From: Actinomyces israelii DSM 43320
GTDB taxonomy: Bacteria; Actinomycetota; Actinomycetes; Actinomycetales; Actinomycetaceae
DNA length: 64,000 nt
NCBI RefSeq assembly: GCF_000711965.1
Contig: NZ_JONS01000009.1
Coordinates: 62,001-126,000, forward strand
Direction: 5' to 3'
Below the pieces are notes generated by a model, which saw only the letters and a list, made by a program, of their open reading frames with translations, did not search any database and was not told the origin of the DNA. Positions 1 to 8,583 of the stretch are shown in pieces; position 1 is the first letter of the stretch, and each line of letters opens with the position of its first letter. Made by a program: the position numbers and the translations under genes.

Positions 1-5
1 ACCGC

Positions 6-20
6 ACCGATCTCGGCGAA
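6..20 (-). repeat. Partial copy of the 22-nt gene-end repeat (copy A)
   Basis: The + strand reads ACCGATCTCGGCGAA, which matches the terminal partial unit of the repeat family seen at ten other intergenic places. No 3' end of a neighbouring gene is visible, so its context cannot be judged. Nothing else is seen in positions 21-234 apart from the ribosome binding site of the next gene. Confidence 0.6.
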
Positions 21-234
21 TCCCGCACGATGGCTGCATCCTGCGCAGGTCGGCCTATGACCTCACGAACCGGAAGAGGCGGGAAACCCCTGACCTGGGG
101 CAGATGACGCGGAGCCGAGAAAGTGTCACACATCATATTGTGTCACCTACGGCATTATGGTCGTTTTGTCCATACAGTGCCTCTGGGCCGCCACTCTCAA
201 TGCATCCGGACGGCCCCGGCGAAGCGGAGGAGGC

Positions 235-1245
235 ATGATCATGACAGCTCGGGGCAGGACCTTGAAGACTGTTGCCGGCGCAATGGCGGGCGCCGGTCTG
301 GTAGCGGGCGCCTTCAGCGCCTTCTCCCATCTGCGCTACCAGCGCTCGGCACTGGCGACCCTGTCGGAGTACGGCACCCGGACGATGAGGCTGATGAGTC
401 CCCGCATCTCGTTCACCGACCGGATCGCGCGAATGGCGAGCCGCCCAGAGCCCCGTCGGGACATGGCCTTCCCCATCTGGTCGCGGCTCTTCTACGACGT
501 CGAGCGACGCGAGGGCGGCGGCATGCCCGTCTACTACGCCCGCCCGCACTCGCCGTCGGACACCGTGGTCATCTACATCCACGGCGGCGGCTACATCGCC
601 ACGGCGTCCCTGGGCCAGGCCCTGCTCGTCGACGACCTCGCCCGCGCCACGGGCGCCGAGCTCGTCGTGCCGCTCTACCCACTGGCGCCGCACCACACGT
701 GGGAGGAGGCGCACCGGCTCGTACTGGACCTGTACCTGCGCACCGTCGCGGAGAATCCCGGCAAGCGGGTCATTCTCATGGGCGACAGCGCGGGCGGGGG
801 CCTGGCTCTGGTCATCGCTCTGTCGCTCGCGGAGCGGGGCGCCAACCAGCCCGATGAGCTGGTCCTGCTGTCCCCCTGGGTGGATGTCACCCACGCGAAC
901 CCCGACATCGCGGACTACGTCGACGTCGACCCGCTCATGGCCCCTGAGCCGCTCACGGTCATGGGCAAGACGTGGGCGGGCGACACACCCACGACCGACT
1001 GGCACCTGTCCCCCATCAACGGGAACCTGTCAGCGCTGCACCGGGTCACCACCTTCGTGGGCAGCCGGGAGCTCTTCCTCCCGGACAACGCGCTCCTCCA
1101 CGACAGGCTCGTGAAGGCCGGCGTCACCTCCACGCTGCACGTCGGGGAGAACCTCAACCACGTCTACCCGATGTTCCCCTCCCCCGAGGGACGCCGGGCC
1201 CGGCGCGAGATCGCCCGGATCGTCTCCGGCCGGGCCTCTGCCTGA
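235..1245 (+). CDS. alpha/beta hydrolase, HSL/acetyl-esterase type
   Basis: Probable esterase of the hormone-sensitive-lipase type, hydrolysing short-chain esters; the substrate is unknown. The protein (336 aa) shows the oxyanion motif HGGGY at residues 116-120, the nucleophile motif GDSAGG with Ser185, and His309 in NHVYP; Asp284 is a plausible third member of the triad. The first ~25 residues contain a short hydrophobic stretch, so it may be membrane-anchored. I start it at ATG 235 because GCGGAGGAGG lies just upstream; ATG 241 is possible. An earlier in-frame start at 157 lacks a ribosome site. A decayed second copy of its C-terminal half lies at 2355-2590. A gene-end repeat follows 12 nt after the stop. 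Confidence 0.85.
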   Translation: MIMTARGRTLKTVAGAMAGAGLVAGAFSAFSHLRYQRSALATLSEYGTRTMRLMSPRISFTDRIARMASRPEPRRDMAFPIWSRLFYDVERREGGGMPVYYARPHSPSDTVVIYIHGGGYIATASLGQALLVDDLARATGAELVVPLYPLAPHHTWEEAHRLVLDLYLRTVAENPGKRVILMGDSAGGGLALVIALSLAERGANQPDELVLLSPWVDVTHANPDIADYVDVDPLMAPEPLTVMGKTWAGDTPTTDWHLSPINGNLSALHRVTTFVGSRELFLPDNALLHDRLVKAGVTSTLHVGENLNHVYPMFPSPEGRRARREIARIVSGRASA

Positions 1246-1256
1246 GCCCCTCCCCC

Positions 1257-1308
1257 TTCGCCGAGATCGGTCGTACTCCGCACCGAGATCGGTTCACCTC
1301 CGCGTCGG
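1257..1308 (+). repeat. Gene-end repeat (copy B), two units
   Basis: Two units containing CGAGATCGGT begin 12 nt after the hydrolase stop. The block opens with TTCGCCGAGATCGGT, the same first unit that follows other genes in the window, and runs in the sense of the upstream gene. Confidence 0.8.
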
Positions 1309-1342
1309 TCGCGGCTCCGGAGCCGGGCATGAGCATAAAGGC

Positions 1343-1819
1343 TCAGGCGCTCAGTTCTTTACGGGGACCAGTATCCGGCCCCCAGGCCAGCACCGCGATA
1401 CCCACGACCCCGAGAAGCGCAAGAAGCGCGCAGGGGACTGTCGTCTCAAGAGCGTAGTCCGCGGCGATATGCGGGGCACGAGCAATCAGCCACATGCCCC
1501 ACAGGGCACCCCCGCCCCCGGCCCCAGCCGCGAGCGAGAACGCGCTGACCGCGCATCTCAGGGCCCTGCGCAATGGAGCCCGCCTCACCACGACCTGCAC
1601 GACGGGAAGAAGCAGCCACACCGTGAGCGAGACGGAGCAGAGGAGGATCACGTGCCGCACGGGGCTGTGCACAAGGCCGCGCAGCGGCGAACCGTACCCG
1701 AGGACGACGCAGACGAGCCACACCGCCCCGCAGTACAGAACCAAGCGCGTGTCGGACCACTCCCACCGGGTGTGTTCGCGGGACCAGCGCGACACGTCAT
1801 CGAAGAACCCGTGGACCAT
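1343..1819 (-). CDS. Hypothetical four-helix membrane protein
   Basis: A 158-aa protein of no family I recognise. It has about four hydrophobic segments (residues ~25-45, 57-77, 90-113 and 128-147) separated by Arg-rich loops, so it is probably integral to the cytoplasmic membrane. The ATG at 1819 is preceded by GAGGCGG, and this ribosome site overlaps the stop of the small ORF just upstream (1829-2047). The two are therefore likely co-transcribed and translationally coupled. No catalytic motif is visible. A transporter or immunity-like role for the upstream peptide would be speculation. Confidence 0.65.
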   Translation of the reverse strand: MVHGFFDDVSRWSREHTRWEWSDTRLVLYCGAVWLVCVVLGYGSPLRGLVHSPVRHVILLCSVSLTVWLLLPVVQVVVRRAPLRRALRCAVSAFSLAAGAGGGGALWGMWLIARAPHIAADYALETTVPCALLALLGVVGIAVLAWGPDTGPRKELSA

Positions 1820-1828
1820 GAGACCGCC

Positions 1829-2047
1829 TCAGTACTCGTGCCAGGTCTGCACCCACCCGGTGCAGCAGTACTGCGTCCCGACGCAGCAATACGCGGCGAG
1901 ACACGTTCCAAGCGCCCAGCTATTCCAGGAGAGGCCCGAACCGACCCGTCGTAGAAGGCAGTGCGAGAACGATAGCGAGAGAGACAGAATCCTGCTGCGC
2001 GCCCCCTGAGCAGGGTGGCACGCACGCCGGGGCAGCACGTGAACCAT
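1829..2047 (-). CDS. Small Cys/Trp-rich peptide ORF, unrecognised
   Basis: This ORF encodes 72 aa from ATG 2047, or 69 aa from GTG 2038. GTG 2038 has the better spacing from GAGGAG, which abuts the ATG. The last ~35 residues are unusual: four Trp and five Cys, including two adjacent Cys pairs (AYCCVGTQYCC) and the end WVQTWHEY. The N-terminal half has a Leu/Ser-rich hydrophobic run (residues ~20-33) that could act as a leader or membrane segment. It ends 9 nt before the membrane-protein gene and its stop overlaps that gene's ribosome site. It may be a small secreted or modified peptide, or a chance ORF. Confidence 0.4.
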   Translation of the reverse strand: MVHVLPRRACHPAQGARSRILSLSLSFSHCLLRRVGSGLSWNSWALGTCLAAYCCVGTQYCCTGWVQTWHEY

Positions 2048-2354
2048 CTCCTCTATCGTAACAATGCTGCAAGGCAAGTGTAATATGCATCTCACACACG
2101 GGCAAGCGGGTCCAGGTCCACGCCGCTCAGGGAGATGCCACGGTCGTGGAAGGCCCGCGGAGCGCGCGAGCCCCTCCCCCGGCTCTGTGCGGGTCCTCGG
2201 CACCGCATCAACGGCGAGGCGGTGCCGCTTCCTCGCCCCCGGCAGGGGACGCCATCACCCGGCACCGGCGGCCAGGCGCGCACGCCCCGGTCGACGAGGA
2301 CTCCGCCCCCTACTCCGTCGAAGACTCCGGGGCCGACGACGGCGCCCCAAGCTT

Positions 2355-2590
2355 CGTCAGTCAGCCCGATGAGCCGGCCCTGCCGTTCCCCCGGGTGGAC
2401 ATCATCCACGCAAACCCGGATATTGCGGACTACGTCGACGCCAGCCCGCTCACGGCCCCCAAACCGCTCATGGTCATGAGCGAGATATGGGCAGGCAGCA
2501 CGCCCACGACAGGCTTACGGAGGCCGACATCAACTTTATGCCGCACATCGGGGAGAACCTCAACCACGCACCCGATGGTGCCCTAAACGC
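2355..2590 (+). pseudogene. Decayed partial copy of the HSL-type hydrolase
   Basis: Two fragments in different frames match the hydrolase at 235-1245. The first (about 2355-2505) reads HANPDIADYVD and the PLTAPKPLMVMSEIWAG region, equivalent to residues ~215-257 of the intact protein. After a shift, the second (about 2520-2590) reads HIGENLNHAPDG, matching HVGENLNHVYP around the catalytic His. The segment carrying the oxyanion hole and the nucleophile is missing. No gene is visible in 2050-2355. Confidence 0.8.
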
Positions 2591-2642
2591 GCCACCATGG
2601 GCACCTGCGGATCGGGCGTTCTCCGAACAAGAACTGAAACAT

Positions 2643-2681
2643 CGTTGGGGGGCGCCACCACGGTGGTGGCGCCCCCCAACG
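2643..2681 (-). terminator. Hairpin terminator for the DUF4352 gene
   Basis: A perfect 19-bp inverted repeat (2643-2661 and 2663-2681, CGTTGGGGGGCGCCACCAC and its complement) with a 1-nt loop. It lies 25 nt past the stop of the gene at 2707-3510. Confidence 0.85.
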
Positions 2682-2706
2682 ACAACGCCAAGCACGAGCC
2701 ACTGTG

Positions 2707-3510
2707 CTACTTCACCGCGACGAAGACCTTGTCATCAAGAAGACCGGGCTGCACCGCGAGCACACCGTCCTGCGCCGTTGCCGAGGGAATCGACAGCACA
2801 GTGTTTCCCGTCACGCTCCCGCCGTTGTAGAGGGTCGTCAGTGTATCAATGGCATCAGGAGCGACAGCCAGAGAATCACTTCTGTCAATGGTGACGCCAT
2901 CAGGGGACACGTAGTCCACGGAGACAAAAGCAGGAGTTTGACCGTTGGGGTCGTCACCGGTGTAAGTAACGCTGTAGTTGATAAGGACATACTCATGGCC
3001 TTCCTCCGGCGCCTCATTGAACTCGTTCGCCGAACGCACCGCATCGTTCGCATCGAAGGTCACGGAGTTGACAACGACCTTCCAGTCCTGACCAGAGATC
3101 TCAGTCCCCAGGGGAAGAGGGTTGTCGCGAGTGCCGCTCTTGGACGCAGACGCCCCTTGCGAGGACGAGTCGGCAGCGGCAGAGCCAACGGAGGCTCCCG
3201 CCGAGGAGAAAGCATCGTCAACGGCATCTGAGACCACGCCGAGGAACACGATCACACCGACGATGGTGCCAACTACCGCGACAATGACCGCGGTGATAGC
3301 CGGCCAGTGGCTCTCGCCCCGCCGGAACAGGCCCACCAGCCCAAGGATGAAGGAAACCGGTAGCAAGATCCAGCCGATGATGAGCGCGCCGGGGATGCAC
3401 GCGAAGACGAAGCCGATGACCGACATGACCAACGCGATGAGGCCGACGATGTTGCGCGCTTTCTTCTCCGGCATGGGAGCAGGCACGGGTGCTTGAAGGG
3501 GGTATGACAT
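2707..3510 (-). CDS. DUF4352-domain membrane protein
   Basis: This 267-aa protein has a short Pro-rich start and two or three membrane helices in residues ~18-90 (GLIALVMSVIGFVFACIPG, then WILLPVSFILGLVGLF and AITAVIVAVVGTIVGVIVF). A Ser/Ala-rich linker (~100-125) leads to an extracytoplasmic beta domain with the DUF4352 pattern (SGQDWKVVVNSVTF, then EGHEYVLINYSVTYTGDD). DUF4352 proteins form an immunoglobulin-like fold of unclear role at the actinobacterial and firmicute surface. The ATG is preceded by CAGGAG. It is monocistronic, ending in a strong hairpin. Confidence 0.8.
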   Translation of the reverse strand: MSYPLQAPVPAPMPEKKARNIVGLIALVMSVIGFVFACIPGALIIGWILLPVSFILGLVGLFRRGESHWPAITAVIVAVVGTIVGVIVFLGVVSDAVDDAFSSAGASVGSAAADSSSQGASASKSGTRDNPLPLGTEISGQDWKVVVNSVTFDANDAVRSANEFNEAPEEGHEYVLINYSVTYTGDDPNGQTPAFVSVDYVSPDGVTIDRSDSLAVAPDAIDTLTTLYNGGSVTGNTVLSIPSATAQDGVLAVQPGLLDDKVFVAVK

Positions 3511-3643
3511 TGCGACTCCTGAGGTCGTCTGCGACGGGGTACGGCGGGGGGAAGGCCGCCACCCCTATGGTACTCATAGTCCGCGACTCATGAACCTTTT
3601 TCCTCAGGGTTCTCCCATGCCCACAACCGCCGCCCGCGAGTAG

Positions 3644-3859
3644 ACTCAGCGGCAAGATTTCGGCCACCAGGTCAAGACACTGCGCAGGCGCCAGGGCCTG
3701 AGCCAGGAGCAGTCGGCCCACCTGGCGGAGTTGGACCGCTCCTACATGGGCGGCGTCGAGCTGGGCGAGCGCAATGTCAGCCTCGACAACATCCACCGCG
3801 TCGCACACGCTCTGCACGTTCCGCCCGCTGGCCTGTTCCCCACGTCTGCACCAAGACGA
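3644..3859 (+). pseudogene. XRE-type helix-turn-helix repressor remnant
   Basis: An open frame reads VKTLRRRQGLSQEQSAHLAE, then LDRSYMGGVELGERNVSLDN and IHRVAHALHVPPAGLFP. This is a nearly complete Cro/C1 (XRE) helix-turn-helix domain. No ATG, GTG or TTG start lies between the upstream in-frame TAG (3641) and the conserved domain. The normal stop after LFP is lost and the frame runs on into unrelated sequence. A one-base shift near 3840 gives another frame ending CSPRLHQDEERLK, which may be the old tail. No gene is visible from here to 4162. Confidence 0.6.
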
Positions 3860-3898
3860 AGAGCGGTTGAAGTCGCCCACCAAGCCGGCCCCGCGTCC

Positions 3899-3934
3899 TT
3901 CGCCAAGGTCGGTTCGCTTCCGCACCAAAATCGC
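3899..3934 (+). repeat. Degenerate gene-end repeat (copy C)
   Basis: TTCGCCAAGGTCGGTTCGCT followed by TTCCGCACCAAAATCGCC matches the two-unit block seen at 1257 and 33521, with several substitutions. It follows the 3' end of the decayed XRE gene, in the same orientation as other copies. Its decay parallels that of the gene. Confidence 0.55.
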
Positions 3935-4162
3935 CATCGACCGCTGCGGGCCGTCACCACGCCCGTCCCCTGCTGGACCACTCCGGCGTCGGCGCAGCCG
4001 CAGGCCGAGTGCCCGTCAACAGGCGCACGCGCCCACAATCGCCCCTGCCAACCTGACGAGGACGAGCGCGACCGCTCGCGCGCAGGGGAAGCAGGCGCAG
4101 AGGCGCCGCGCGCCGGATCGTGTCATCCCCCGGGCGGGCCCCCTCAGGCCGCTCACGGAGCC

Positions 4163-5320
4163 TCAGGACCCCTCGACGGCCGCCGGGGTCTTCGGCCGCG
4201 CCTGCTGGAGGTCCTCGACGAGCAGTCCCGGGACGACTCGCACCCCGAGCGGCACCAGCGCCATGAGGGTCTGGGTGATGAAGGACCGCGTCTCGGCGTC
4301 GAGGCTCGCGAAGGCGCGGGCGCGCACCGGTATGCTGTGACGCCAGTCGGCCCGCAGCTCGCGAGTCGTCGCCACGTCCCCGAGGTCGATCACCGAGTAG
4401 AGGGTGTCGATGAAGCGCCCGCGCTCCTCGGCCGTGAGGCCGCCGAGCCAGGCGCTGATGGTGCGGTTGAGGTAGCGGGCATCCGGCGCCAGGCCGTCGA
4501 GGGACACCAGGTCGCAGTCCTCCACCACCCAGGAGAACGGGTCGTGCTGCCAGATCATGGCGCGGCTGCTGCGCACCACCCGGTAGCTCTCCTGCTGCTC
4601 CAGCAGCATCCCGACCACCGAGGACTGGGGGATCGTCTTGTCGACCCTGGGCTCCACCCTGCGGTAGTCCTCGGTGGCGAGGAAGTCCGCGAGGAACCCG
4701 GGCCCGTCGTGGGAGTAGATCCGCCCCACGCGGTCGCCCACGCCCCCCGGGGCCGTCGCCGCCGCGTAGACGGCGAGGTTGCCGCCCTTGGAGTGCCCGC
4801 CGACGAGCAGGTCGCCGTCGACCCGTGCGGCGACGGCGCCGAGGTAGCGCGCAGCCTCGGTCTGGGAGGGCACGGGGCATCGGTAGGCGAGGTTGAAGTC
4901 CTCCTTCCAGCCCACGAGGGAGGCGTCCGTGCCCCGGAAGGCGACGTAGGACAGGTCCTCGGCGAGCCGGAGCGTCATGGCCGCGAACTGCTTCTCGGCC
5001 CGGGGGTCGGTGACGTCCACATAGCCCATGACCCGCACGTCCCGGAAACGGGGGCTGGCGGCCATGGCGGCGAGCAGGTCCAGGCCAGCCTTCTCGCTCC
5101 ACATGCCGGCGTAGTAGGCGTCGAAGTGCTCGGCGCGGTACAGGTCCGCCAGGCGCACCCCCTCCCAGCCGCGGGCCGGAGCAAGGTCCGGGTCGTCGGC
5201 CGGGAGGCGCGTGTAGGCCGCCCAGGACAGGACGAGGCTGTCAACGGCGCAGAACCCGCGCTCGTCGAAGCGCTCCAGCCGGCGCCGGGCGTAGTCGAGC
5301 ATGTTCCTCATGCGACTCAT
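4163..5320 (-). CDS. DUF2974 (Mbeg1-like) lipase-fold protein
   Basis: A 385-aa soluble alpha/beta-hydrolase-fold protein of the Mbeg1-like/DUF2974 family, whose members resemble class-3 lipases. The motif VGGHSKGGNLA places the nucleophile at Ser177. The preceding SYVAFRGTD (about 124-132) is the conserved strand and oxyanion region of lipase-3-like proteins. The substrate is unknown. The ATG at 5320 follows GGAGGAGGAGCAC. It is downstream of guaA on the same strand with an 83-nt gap, so it may be read through from guaA. Confidence 0.85.
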   Translation of the reverse strand: MSRMRNMLDYARRRLERFDERGFCAVDSLVLSWAAYTRLPADDPDLAPARGWEGVRLADLYRAEHFDAYYAGMWSEKAGLDLLAAMAASPRFRDVRVMGYVDVTDPRAEKQFAAMTLRLAEDLSYVAFRGTDASLVGWKEDFNLAYRCPVPSQTEAARYLGAVAARVDGDLLVGGHSKGGNLAVYAAATAPGGVGDRVGRIYSHDGPGFLADFLATEDYRRVEPRVDKTIPQSSVVGMLLEQQESYRVVRSSRAMIWQHDPFSWVVEDCDLVSLDGLAPDARYLNRTISAWLGGLTAEERGRFIDTLYSVIDLGDVATTRELRADWRHSIPVRARAFASLDAETRSFITQTLMALVPLGVRVVPGLLVEDLQQARPKTPAAVEGS

Positions 5321-5403
5321 GTGCTCCTCCTCCGCTCAGGTCCCGGGCCCCTCGCGCCGCCGTCGGCCCGGGCCGACGGCGGCCGTCCCGGCCGCTCACC
5401 CCG

Positions 5404-7011
5404 CTACTCCCACTCGATGGTGCCCGGGGGCTTGGATGTGCAGTCCAGGACCACCCGGTTGACCTCGGGCACGGAGTTGGTGATGCGCGTGGAGATGCGG
5501 GCGAGGACGTCGTAGGGCAGGCGCGTCCAGTCCGCCGTCATGGCGTCCTCGCTGCTGACCGGCCGCAGCACGACCGGGTGGCCGTAGGTGCGTCCGTCCC
5601 CCTGGACGCCCACGCTCCGCACCCCGGCCAGCAGCACCACCGGGCACTGCCAGATCTCGCCGTCGAGCCCGGCGCCGGCGAGCTCCTCGCGCGCGATCGC
5701 GTCGGCCGCCCGCAGGACGCGCAGGTTCTCGGCCGTCACCTCCCCAATGACCCGGATGCCCAGGCCCGGCCCGGGGAAGGGCTGACGGGCCACGATCTTC
5801 TCGGGCACCCCCAGCTCGCGTCCGATAGCGCGCACCTCGTCCTTGAACAGGGTGCGCAACGGCTCGATGAGAGAGAAGTCCAGGTCCTCCGGCAGCCCGC
5901 CCACATTGTGGTGGCTCTTGATATTGGCGGCGCCCTCGCCGCCGCCGGACTCGACGACGTCGGGGTACAGAGTGCCCTGGACCAGGAAGCGGATCTGGCC
6001 GCCAGCCTCCCCCACCTCCTCGACGACGCGCCGCTGGACGGCCTCGAAGGAACGGATGAACTCCCGGCCGATGATCTTGCGCTTGGCCTCCGGATCGGTC
6101 ACGCCCGCCAGCGCCGCAAGGAAGCGTTCGGACTCGTCGACGGTGATGACGCGGATGCCCATGCCCTCGGCGTAGTCGTGCTCGACCTGGGCCCGCTCGC
6201 CCGCGCGCAGCAGCCCGTGGTCCACGAAGATGCAGGTCAGCCGGTCACCGACGGCCCGGTGGACCAGGGCCGCGGCCACGGAGGAGTCCACGCCCCCGCT
6301 CAGGCCGCAGATGACGTGGGCGTCCCCCACCCGCTCGCGGATGGCGGCCACCTGCTCGTCGATAATGCTGCCCGCCGTCCAGGTGGCCGGGATGCCGGCG
6401 CCCACCTGCAGGAAGTTCTCCAGGGAGCGCTGGCCCTGCTCGGTGTGGAGGACCTCGGGGTGCCACTGCAGGCCGAACAGGCGACGCGAGCGGTCCTCAA
6501 AGGCAGCCACCGGCGTCTCGGCCGTCGAGGCGGTGACGGCGAAGCCCGGCGGGGCGGCCTGGACGGCGTCACCGTGGCTCATCCACACGATCTGCTCGGC
6601 CGGGGCGTTCGCGAACAGGCAGGAGTCGGGGCTGGCCTCGGCCCGGGTGCGCCCGTACTCCCGGGTGCCGGTGCGCCCCACGGCCCCACCCAGGGCTCGG
6701 GCCATGACCTGGAAGCCGTAGCAGATGCCCAGCACCGGCACGCCCGCCTCGAACAGGGCCGGATCGATGCCGGGCGCGCCCTCGGCGTAGACCGACGACG
6801 GCCCCCCGGACAGGATGATCGCGGACGGCCTTCTGGCGAGCATGTCCGCCACGGGCATGGTGTGCGGCACGATCTCGGAGTAGACGGAGGCCTCGCGCAC
6901 GCGGCGGGCGATGAGCTGGGCGTACTGGGCGCCGAAATCGACGACGAGGACCGGGCCGGCGGGTCCGTCCTCGCGCGCCTCGGGGTCGGCGGCGCTGGGG
7001 GGGATGGTCAC
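5404..7011 (-). CDS. guaA: GMP synthase (glutamine-hydrolysing)
   Basis: Converts XMP to GMP using ATP and glutamine in the cytoplasm. With the GTG start at 7011 the protein is 535 aa, close to the usual ~520. The class-I glutamine amidotransferase domain begins [14 protein letters not shown], has Cys97 in GICYGFQ (normally GICYGMQ) and the HPE motif in [13 protein letters not shown]. The ATP-pyrophosphatase domain shows LSGGVDSSV. The C-terminal dimerisation domain has [16 protein letters not shown] and ends PPGTIEWE. The frame stays open upstream to 7170, but that extension is not family-like. A GuaB1-like gene lies far away at the window's end. Confidence 0.97.
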   Translation of the reverse strand: MTIPPSAADPEAREDGPAGPVLVVDFGAQYAQLIARRVREASVYSEIVPHTMPVADMLARRPSAIILSGGPSSVYAEGAPGIDPALFEAGVPVLGICYGFQVMARALGGAVGRTGTREYGRTRAEASPDSCLFANAPAEQIVWMSHGDAVQAAPPGFAVTASTAETPVAAFEDRSRRLFGLQWHPEVLHTEQGQRSLENFLQVGAGIPATWTAGSIIDEQVAAIRERVGDAHVICGLSGGVDSSVAAALVHRAVGDRLTCIFVDHGLLRAGERAQVEHDYAEGMGIRVITVDESERFLAALAGVTDPEAKRKIIGREFIRSFEAVQRRVVEEVGEAGGQIRFLVQGTLYPDVVESGGGEGAANIKSHHNVGGLPEDLDFSLIEPLRTLFKDEVRAIGRELGVPEKIVARQPFPGPGLGIRVIGEVTAENLRVLRAADAIAREELAGAGLDGEIWQCPVVLLAGVRSVGVQGDGRTYGHPVVLRPVSSEDAMTADWTRLPYDVLARISTRITNSVPEVNRVVLDCTSKPPGTIEWE

Positions 7012-7232
7012 GCGCCCAGCATAATGTGCGGCGCACCGGCCCCCGGGACGCCAGCACCCGCGATACCCGAGCGAGGAAGCGAGGCAGAACGTCAGCGCCA
7101 CCCTTCCCCCGCCCTCTGCCCCCGTCGGAGAGGAGAGAAAGAGACGTCCACGCCCCGAGGCACCATTCACGGCGTCACCACCGTTGACATCCGGAGCGCC
7201 GCTGGCCTGCCCGCCGCCTCAGAACCAGTCGC

Positions 7233-7685
7233 CTAAGCTCGAGCCCAGATGGCGCACAGGGTCAGGGCGGCCCCGGGCAGGCCGGGCACCAGGGAGGTGG
7301 CCAGCCCCGGCATGACCGAGCGGGTGCGCACCGAGACGGCGATGTGCATGGCGAATGCCGCGGCCCCTCCCAGGCACAGCCCGGTGGCGAGCACCCGGGT
7401 GGCCCGCCCGGAGCGGCGGGCGCAGGCCCACAGGGCGCCTGCGCCGAGCGTCTGAGCCCCGACGACGGCCAGGCGCCGGGAGGCGCGCGCGTCGGCCAGC
7501 GGGTTGCCCGTGCCCGAGGGGCCCCGGACGTGGGCGTCCAGGCGGGGCCACCCCGTCGAGCCGACGCGCTCGAGCCAGGCCTCGATCGGGTAGACGACCT
7601 CCTCGGTCTGGTGGACCGCCAGCAGCCCCAGGGTCAGCGCCCAGACCTGGTCGGGGCTCAGGGCGTGGCGCGCGGAGCCGCTCAC
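7233..7685 (-). CDS. HXXEE-domain membrane protein, second of a pair
   Basis: A 150-aa protein starting at GTG 7685. It carries the family signature HQTEE (residues ~24-28) in LGLLAVHQTEEVVYPIEAWL, then three further hydrophobic helices. HXXEE-domain proteins are small four-helix membrane proteins with conserved His and Glu residues and no established function. The start overlaps the stop of the preceding HXXEE gene by 4 nt (GTGA), so the two are translationally coupled and may form a heteromer. It is convergent with nothing and lies 62 nt beyond the longest guaA frame. Confidence 0.75.
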   Translation of the reverse strand: MSGSARHALSPDQVWALTLGLLAVHQTEEVVYPIEAWLERVGSTGWPRLDAHVRGPSGTGNPLADARASRRLAVVGAQTLGAGALWACARRSGRATRVLATGLCLGGAAAFAMHIAVSVRTRSVMPGLATSLVPGLPGAALTLCAIWARA

Positions 7686-8299
7686 CCGGACCACCCGGCC
7701 CGGGGCTCTTCGGCCGGGGCGGAGGAGACGCCGGTCGGAGCGGTGCGGCTCTCGCGCGCCGCGGCGCAGGCGCCCAGGGCGTGGGAGAGCACCAGCCAGG
7801 AGCCGACGACGAGCACACCCCGGGGCAGGCTGGAGCGGTCGGGCACACCGGCGCGCCGCAGCCGCGAGCGCGCCCACCACCACACCGGCAGCACCACGGT
7901 CGGCGAGGTTGCCGCGCCCGAGGCGTAGCCGCGGGTGAGCAGGGCGGCCGCCATGTGCCCGTAGGCGTGCAGGCCGAAGAGCCGCTGGGCGTCCTGGTAG
8001 AACCAGCCCCGCCCGGCGGTGCGCACGCCGTCCAGGGCGGCGGCCCCGAAGAGCAGCCCCATGACGGGCACCGCCACCTGGACGTGCCTGCGCGAGACGG
8101 TCAGCGCTCCCAGGCGCGGGCCGGCCAGCCGCCGCAACGGGGCGGGCAGGCGGGCCAGGGTGCCGGCCATCGTCGCGGACATGGTCGCCAGCTCCTCGCC
8201 GTCGTTGGCGGCGAAGGACACCAGCAGCGAGGCGGGGACCAGGACCCGCATGGGGCCGCTCAGCGAGCCGCCCGGAGCAACGTTCCCAGCACCACTCAC
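7682..8299 (-). CDS. HXXEE-like membrane protein, first of a pair
   Basis: A 205-aa protein with helices near residues 18-35, 72-92, 105-125 and 150-170. The sequence LVSFAANDGEELATM occupies the HXXEE position, but Asn replaces the His. The later block FGLHAYGHMAAALLTRGYAS, followed by TSPTVVLPVWWWA, matches the family's conserved second half, where two His are kept. A GTG at 8299 is the first start; ATG at 8251 is also possible. The Ala/Pro-rich C-terminus overlaps the next gene by GTGA. Confidence 0.7.
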   Translation of the reverse strand: MSGAGNVAPGGSLSGPMRVLVPASLLVSFAANDGEELATMSATMAGTLARLPAPLRRLAGPRLGALTVSRRHVQVAVPVMGLLFGAAALDGVRTAGRGWFYQDAQRLFGLHAYGHMAAALLTRGYASGAATSPTVVLPVWWWARSRLRRAGVPDRSSLPRGVLVVGSWLVLSHALGACAAARESRTAPTGVSSAPAEEPRAGWSG

Positions 8300-8441
8300 A
8301 GCAGCAACCCTTCAAAGCCCTCGGGAGCAACATGGTGACGGTACTCTCCCCGCGGCACCGGCGCCAGGCCCCGACGGGCGCTTTCGCCCGTCATCCCGCT
8401 CCGTCTCGGCAGGAACGCGGCGGGTGACGCGACTATCACCC

Positions 8442-8457
8442 TTTTGTCTGTACAAAA
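8442..8457. promoter_or_regulatory. Type-A operator TTTTGT-CTGT-ACAAAA
   Basis: A perfect 6-bp inverted repeat with a 4-nt centre, TTTTGTCTGTACAAAA, of the same pattern found before the inositol genes. A possible -10 (TACTCT, 8474-8479) would put the operator over the -35 of a promoter for the small membrane protein at 8584. It is the left-most member of the presumed regulon. Confidence 0.55.
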
Positions 8458-8583
8458 AGGCGGTCACGCTCCTACTCTCACTGCACCGGCCGAACCACGG
8501 CCGCACCGGCCCGCAGGGCCGGGCACACCGCCGTGCGGGGCCGTCCCGTCTCGGTTCCGCACAGGAACCGAAAGGACACAATC

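Noticed and set aside
3731-5515. 594-codon open frame beginning with the XRE remnant
   Set aside because: Only the first ~40 codons are XRE-like; the rest is antisense to the DUF2974 gene. No fusion protein is supported.
5578-7236. 552-codon frame antisense to guaA
   Set aside because: guaA is unmistakable on the other strand; the antisense product has no recognisable motif.
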